Origin: Niveibacterium sp. 24ML
GTDB taxonomy: Bacteria; Pseudomonadota; Gammaproteobacteria; Burkholderiales; Rhodocyclaceae
Assembly (NCBI RefSeq): GCF_026586805.1
Contig: NZ_JAPFHA010000030.1
Location: forward strand, 1 to 47,304
Reading direction: 5' to 3'
DNA: 47,304 bases
Shown: positions 44,784 through 47,304 of the stretch, piece after piece
Position numbering within the stretch: position 1 is the stretch's first letter
Layout: each line of letters begins with the position of its first letter
Notes under the pieces: generated by a model
What the model was told of the DNA's origin: nothing
The model's input: the letters and a program-made list of their open reading frames with translations, nothing else
Database searches by the model: none
Made by a program: the position numbers and the translations under genes

Positions 44784-46586
44784 GTGAGCTTTGATCCGCG
44801 CGAGTTTCTGCGCAATCTATCGGAAGCGCCCGGCGTCTATCGAATGATCGGAGCAGGGGAGGAGGTTCTCTACGTTGGTAAAGCCAAGAACCTCAAGCGC
44901 CGTGTCACCAGTTATTTCCAGAAGCAGCATCCGAGCCCCCGCATTGCCTTGATGGTGTCGCGAATTGCGCGCGTTGACACAACGGTCGTTCGATCCGAGA
45001 CCGAAGCGCTGATCCTCGAAAACAATCTGATCAAGACGCTCAAGCCGCGATACAACATCCTTTTCCGCGATGACAAGAGCTACCCCTACATCATGCTCAG
45101 CGGAGACGCATTCCCCCGGATCGCCTACTACCGCGGCGCATTTGCCAAGGGCTCGCGATACTTCGGGCCGTTTCCTGGTTCATGGGCGGCGCGCGAGAGC
45201 GTAAACCTCATCCAGCGCATGTTTCGCTTGCGCACCTGCGAAGAGAGCGTGTTCGCCAATCGATCACGCCCGTGCTTGCTGCACCAGATCAAGCGTTGTA
45301 CCGCACCCTGTGTCGGCCTGATCTCGCGTGAGGATTACGCGCAAGACGTGCGTTTGGCCTCGCTGTTTCTCGATGGTCGGCATGGCGAGATCATCGATCA
45401 GCTCACCGGACAAATGCAGCAGGCCGCGGAGCGCTTTGCCTACGAAGAAGCGGCGTTCTTCCGCGATCAGATTCGTGCACTGCAAACGGTGCTTCACAAG
45501 CAGTTCGTCGATTCCGGGCGCGATGAGGACGTGGATATCGTCGCATCGGTTGAGGCGGCTGGCGTCGTCTGCGTGAATCTGGCGATGGTTCGTGGGGGGC
45601 GGCATCTGGGCGACCGGCCGCAGTTTCCGCTGGGCGGGGAGGGGGTTGGCGCCGCAGATGCGCTGCTCGCCTTCATTGAACAGCACTACCTGCAGCACCC
45701 GGCGCCGCCACGATTGATCGTCGTGGGGGCCTCGGTGGAGGCGGTTCGCGCCTTTGTCGACGATACGCTGGACTTGCGAATGGCAACGGTCGGGCCGCGC
45801 TTCGAGGCTGAAAAGGCGTGGGCGGAGATGGCCGAGCAGAATGCCAGGCAGGCCCTTGAAGTGCGCTTGCGAGAGTCGGGGCGTGTGAGCGACCAGCTTG
45901 AAGCGCTGCGCCAGGCGCTTGAGCTCCCAGAGGCGCCGGCGCGAATTGAGTGCTTTGATATCAGCCACACGATGGGCGAAGCCACCGTTGCTTCATGCGT
46001 CGTATGGGAAGGGGGCGGCATGAAGAAGTCAGAGTACCGCCGGTTCAACATAGCGGGGATCGAGCCGGGCGACGACTATGCCGCCATGAGGCAGGCGCTT
46101 GAACGACGCTACGGAAAAGTGGCGGCCGGCGAGGGTGTGCGGCCTGACCTCATCCTCATCGATGGCGGAAAGGGGCAGGTGGGCGTTGCGCACGAGGTCC
46201 TGGTCGAGCTTGGCCTTGCGTCGATTCCGATGCTGGGTGTTGCCAAGGGCGAGGAGCGCAAGGCTGGCCTCGAGCAACTGATCTTTGCCGAGCGCTCCGA
46301 TCCGCTCGTCCTTGGTGGTGAGCATCCTGCGCTGCATTTGATCCAGACCGTGCGTGATGAAGCGCATCGTTTCGCAATCACTGGAATGCGCGCGCGGCGC
46401 GCCAAGGCGCGCATCGGATCGCGCCTTGATGACATCCCGGGCATCGGTCCGACACGCCGCAAGAAGCTGATCGAATCGTTTGGCGGCCTGGCTGGTGTCA
46501 AGGCCGCAACGGTGGAGGATCTGTGCCGTGTCGAAGGGGTCAGCCGAAAACTCGCAGAAGCGATCTACAATGCGCTTCGCGACTGA
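44784..46586 (+). CDS. uvrC: UvrABC excinuclease subunit C
   Basis: Makes both incisions around the lesion. 600 residues: N-terminal GIY-YIG nuclease (GVYRMI..EVLYVGKAKNLKRRV), Cys-rich CLLHQIKRCTAPC, UVR motif FAYEEAAFFRDQIRAL, RNase H-like domain (CFDISHTMGEATVAS, LILIDGGKGQ), and a C-terminal HhH pair (DIPGIGPTRRKKLI). GTG start, 5 bp after nagZ. Confidence 0.97.
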   Translation: MSFDPREFLRNLSEAPGVYRMIGAGEEVLYVGKAKNLKRRVTSYFQKQHPSPRIALMVSRIARVDTTVVRSETEALILENNLIKTLKPRYNILFRDDKSYPYIMLSGDAFPRIAYYRGAFAKGSRYFGPFPGSWAARESVNLIQRMFRLRTCEESVFANRSRPCLLHQIKRCTAPCVGLISREDYAQDVRLASLFLDGRHGEIIDQLTGQMQQAAERFAYEEAAFFRDQIRALQTVLHKQFVDSGRDEDVDIVASVEAAGVVCVNLAMVRGGRHLGDRPQFPLGGEGVGAADALLAFIEQHYLQHPAPPRLIVVGASVEAVRAFVDDTLDLRMATVGPRFEAEKAWAEMAEQNARQALEVRLRESGRVSDQLEALRQALELPEAPARIECFDISHTMGEATVASCVVWEGGGMKKSEYRRFNIAGIEPGDDYAAMRQALERRYGKVAAGEGVRPDLILIDGGKGQVGVAHEVLVELGLASIPMLGVAKGEERKAGLEQLIFAERSDPLVLGGEHPALHLIQTVRDEAHRFAITGMRARRAKARIGSRLDDIPGIGPTRRKKLIESFGGLAGVKAATVEDLCRVEGVSRKLAEAIYNALRD

Positions 46587-46613
46587 TCGCCAGTAGCCCC
46601 ACTCCACGCGCAA

Positions 46614-47189
46614 ATGCAGCTAAATATTCCAAATACATTGACCTGGGCTCGTATCGTCCTGATCCCATTGTTTGTTGGCATTTTCTATTTGCCGGTCTCC
46701 TGGCTTTCGATGCCCGACAAGAACCTTTGGGCATGTGTGATGTTCGTGCTGGCGGCGGTCACCGACTGGTTTGACGGCTATCTGGCCCGCAGGCTGGGTC
46801 AAACGTCGGCATTCGGGGCGTTTCTCGACCCGGTTGCAGACAAACTGATGGTCGGTGCTGCGCTTGTCATGCTGGTCGAACTGGGGCGTGTCGATGCGCT
46901 GATCGCATTCGTCATCATCGGGCGCGAAATTACGATTTCCGCCTTGCGCGAGTGGATGGCCCAGGTGGGCGCTTCGCGCAGTGTTGCCGTGTCTTTCATC
47001 GGAAAACTCAAGACGACCGCGCAGATGATCGCGATCCCCGTCTTGCTGTACGACCAGACATTGTTCGGGTTGCCGGTGCACCAGACCGGCACTGCCCTGA
47101 TTTGGATCGCGGCCGTACTGACACTCTGGTCGATGGGCTACTACCTCAAGCGTGCCGCGGCGGCGCTTTCTGAAGTAGAAAAGGGTTGA
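46614..47189 (+). CDS. pgsA: CDP-diacylglycerol-glycerol-3-phosphate 3-phosphatidyltransferase
   Basis: Makes phosphatidylglycerol phosphate in the inner membrane. 191 residues with several helices and the CDP-alcohol phosphotransferase motif D-G-x2-A-R-x8-G-x3-D-x3-D, read in DGYLARRLGQ and GAFLDPVADK. Follows uvrC by 27 bp as in E. coli. The -35 of the tRNA promoter overlaps its stop. Confidence 0.97.
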   Translation: MQLNIPNTLTWARIVLIPLFVGIFYLPVSWLSMPDKNLWACVMFVLAAVTDWFDGYLARRLGQTSAFGAFLDPVADKLMVGAALVMLVELGRVDALIAFVIIGREITISALREWMAQVGASRSVAVSFIGKLKTTAQMIAIPVLLYDQTLFGLPVHQTGTALIWIAAVLTLWSMGYYLKRAAAALSEVEKG

Positions 47190-47213
47190 CGCAAAGAAAT
47201 TTTGGCCTATAAT
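47186..47213 (+). promoter_or_regulatory. Promoter of the tRNA-Gly gene
   Basis: TTGACG (47186-47191), 16-bp spacer, perfect TATAAT (47208-47213). Transcription should start near 47220, about 9 nt before the mature tRNA end. Confidence 0.88.
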
Positions 47214-47228
47214 TCATGTCTCTGCGAT

Positions 47229-47304
47229 GCGGGAGTAGCTCAGTTGGTAGAGCGCAACCTTGCCAAGGTTGAGGTCGAGAGTTCGAGACTCTTCTCCCGC
47301 TCCA
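47229..47304 (+). tRNA. tRNA-Gly (anticodon GCC)
   Basis: A 76-nt cloverleaf: acceptor GCGGGAG pairs with CTCCCGC, D arm with AGCTCAGTTGGTAGAGC, anticodon arm CAACC-TTGCCAA-GGTTG giving GCC, T arm with GTTCGAGAC, encoded CCA at the last three bases of the window. Its own strong promoter precedes it. Same position (pgsA then glycine tRNA) as in E. coli. Confidence 0.97.

Noticed and set aside
1-47304. CRISPR arrays, insertion sequences, prophage or integrase genes, toxin-antitoxin or restriction modules
   Set aside because: No regularly spaced repeats, transposase or phage motifs were seen on either strand; nearly all space is filled by recognised chromosomal genes.

Overview
The window looks like chromosomal backbone of a GC-rich betaproteobacterium, probably of the Rhodocyclales/Zoogloeaceae type. 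This placement is inferred from gene order and protein character; no database search was run. Markers include nadB divergent from rpoE-rseABC-mucD, lepA-lepB-DUF4845-rnc-era-recO-pdxJ-acpS-nagZ, uvrC-pgsA-tRNA-Gly, yceD-rpmF-plsX-fabHDG-acpP-fabF, and rne divergent from rluC. No insertion sequence, prophage, integrase, CRISPR array or rRNA was seen.

Layout. Bases 1-6350 are the most accessory part: an AraC/GyrI-type regulator (-) diverges from a very large pullulanase lipoprotein (+), which converges on a CBM48-esterase-like protein (-) whose catalytic histidine position appears to be lost. Bases 6500-11400 hold rsgA and an M48 protease (-), oligoribonuclease (+), a GT39-type membrane glycosyltransferase and rpmE (-). 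Bases 11400-17000 hold a thioredoxin-like protein, an aromatic/aspartate aminotransferase, class II fructose bisphosphatase, uvrB and a low-molecular-weight tyrosine phosphatase. Bases 17000-24700 hold RNase E, rluC, a HAD phosphatase, a Rieske ferredoxin, SppA, an RsmI-like methylase and a Maf (YceF) pyrophosphatase. Bases 24700-30900 are the fatty-acid and phospholipid initiation operon. Bases 30900-39000 hold a YgfX-like protein, nadB, the sigma-E envelope-stress operon and lepA. Bases 39000-47304 hold lepB, rnc, era, recO, pdxJ, acpS, nagZ, uvrC, pgsA and a tRNA-Gly that ends at the last base.

How they work together. The sigma-E operon encodes the sigma factor, its anti-sigma brake (RseA), the brake's protector (RseB), RseC and the periplasmic protease MucD, with successive start/stop overlaps. 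The fab operon runs from PlsX through FabH, FabD, FabG, AcpP and FabF, and AcpS further along installs the phosphopantetheine arm on AcpP. RNase E, RNase III, oligoribonuclease, RluC, RsgA and Era form a dispersed RNA-processing and ribosome-assembly set. UvrB and UvrC are two parts of nucleotide excision repair.

No clearly new multi-gene system is present. The best leads are the degenerate CBM48-esterase beside the pullulanase, stacked hairpins in the rne 5' leader (one overlapping the likely Shine-Dalgarno), a near-leaderless promoter for yceD, a terminator-like hairpin jammed against the lepA start codon, a duplicated FYPTPEAAA motif in the RNase E tail, and a terminator-like hairpin inside the first codons of the YgfX-like gene.
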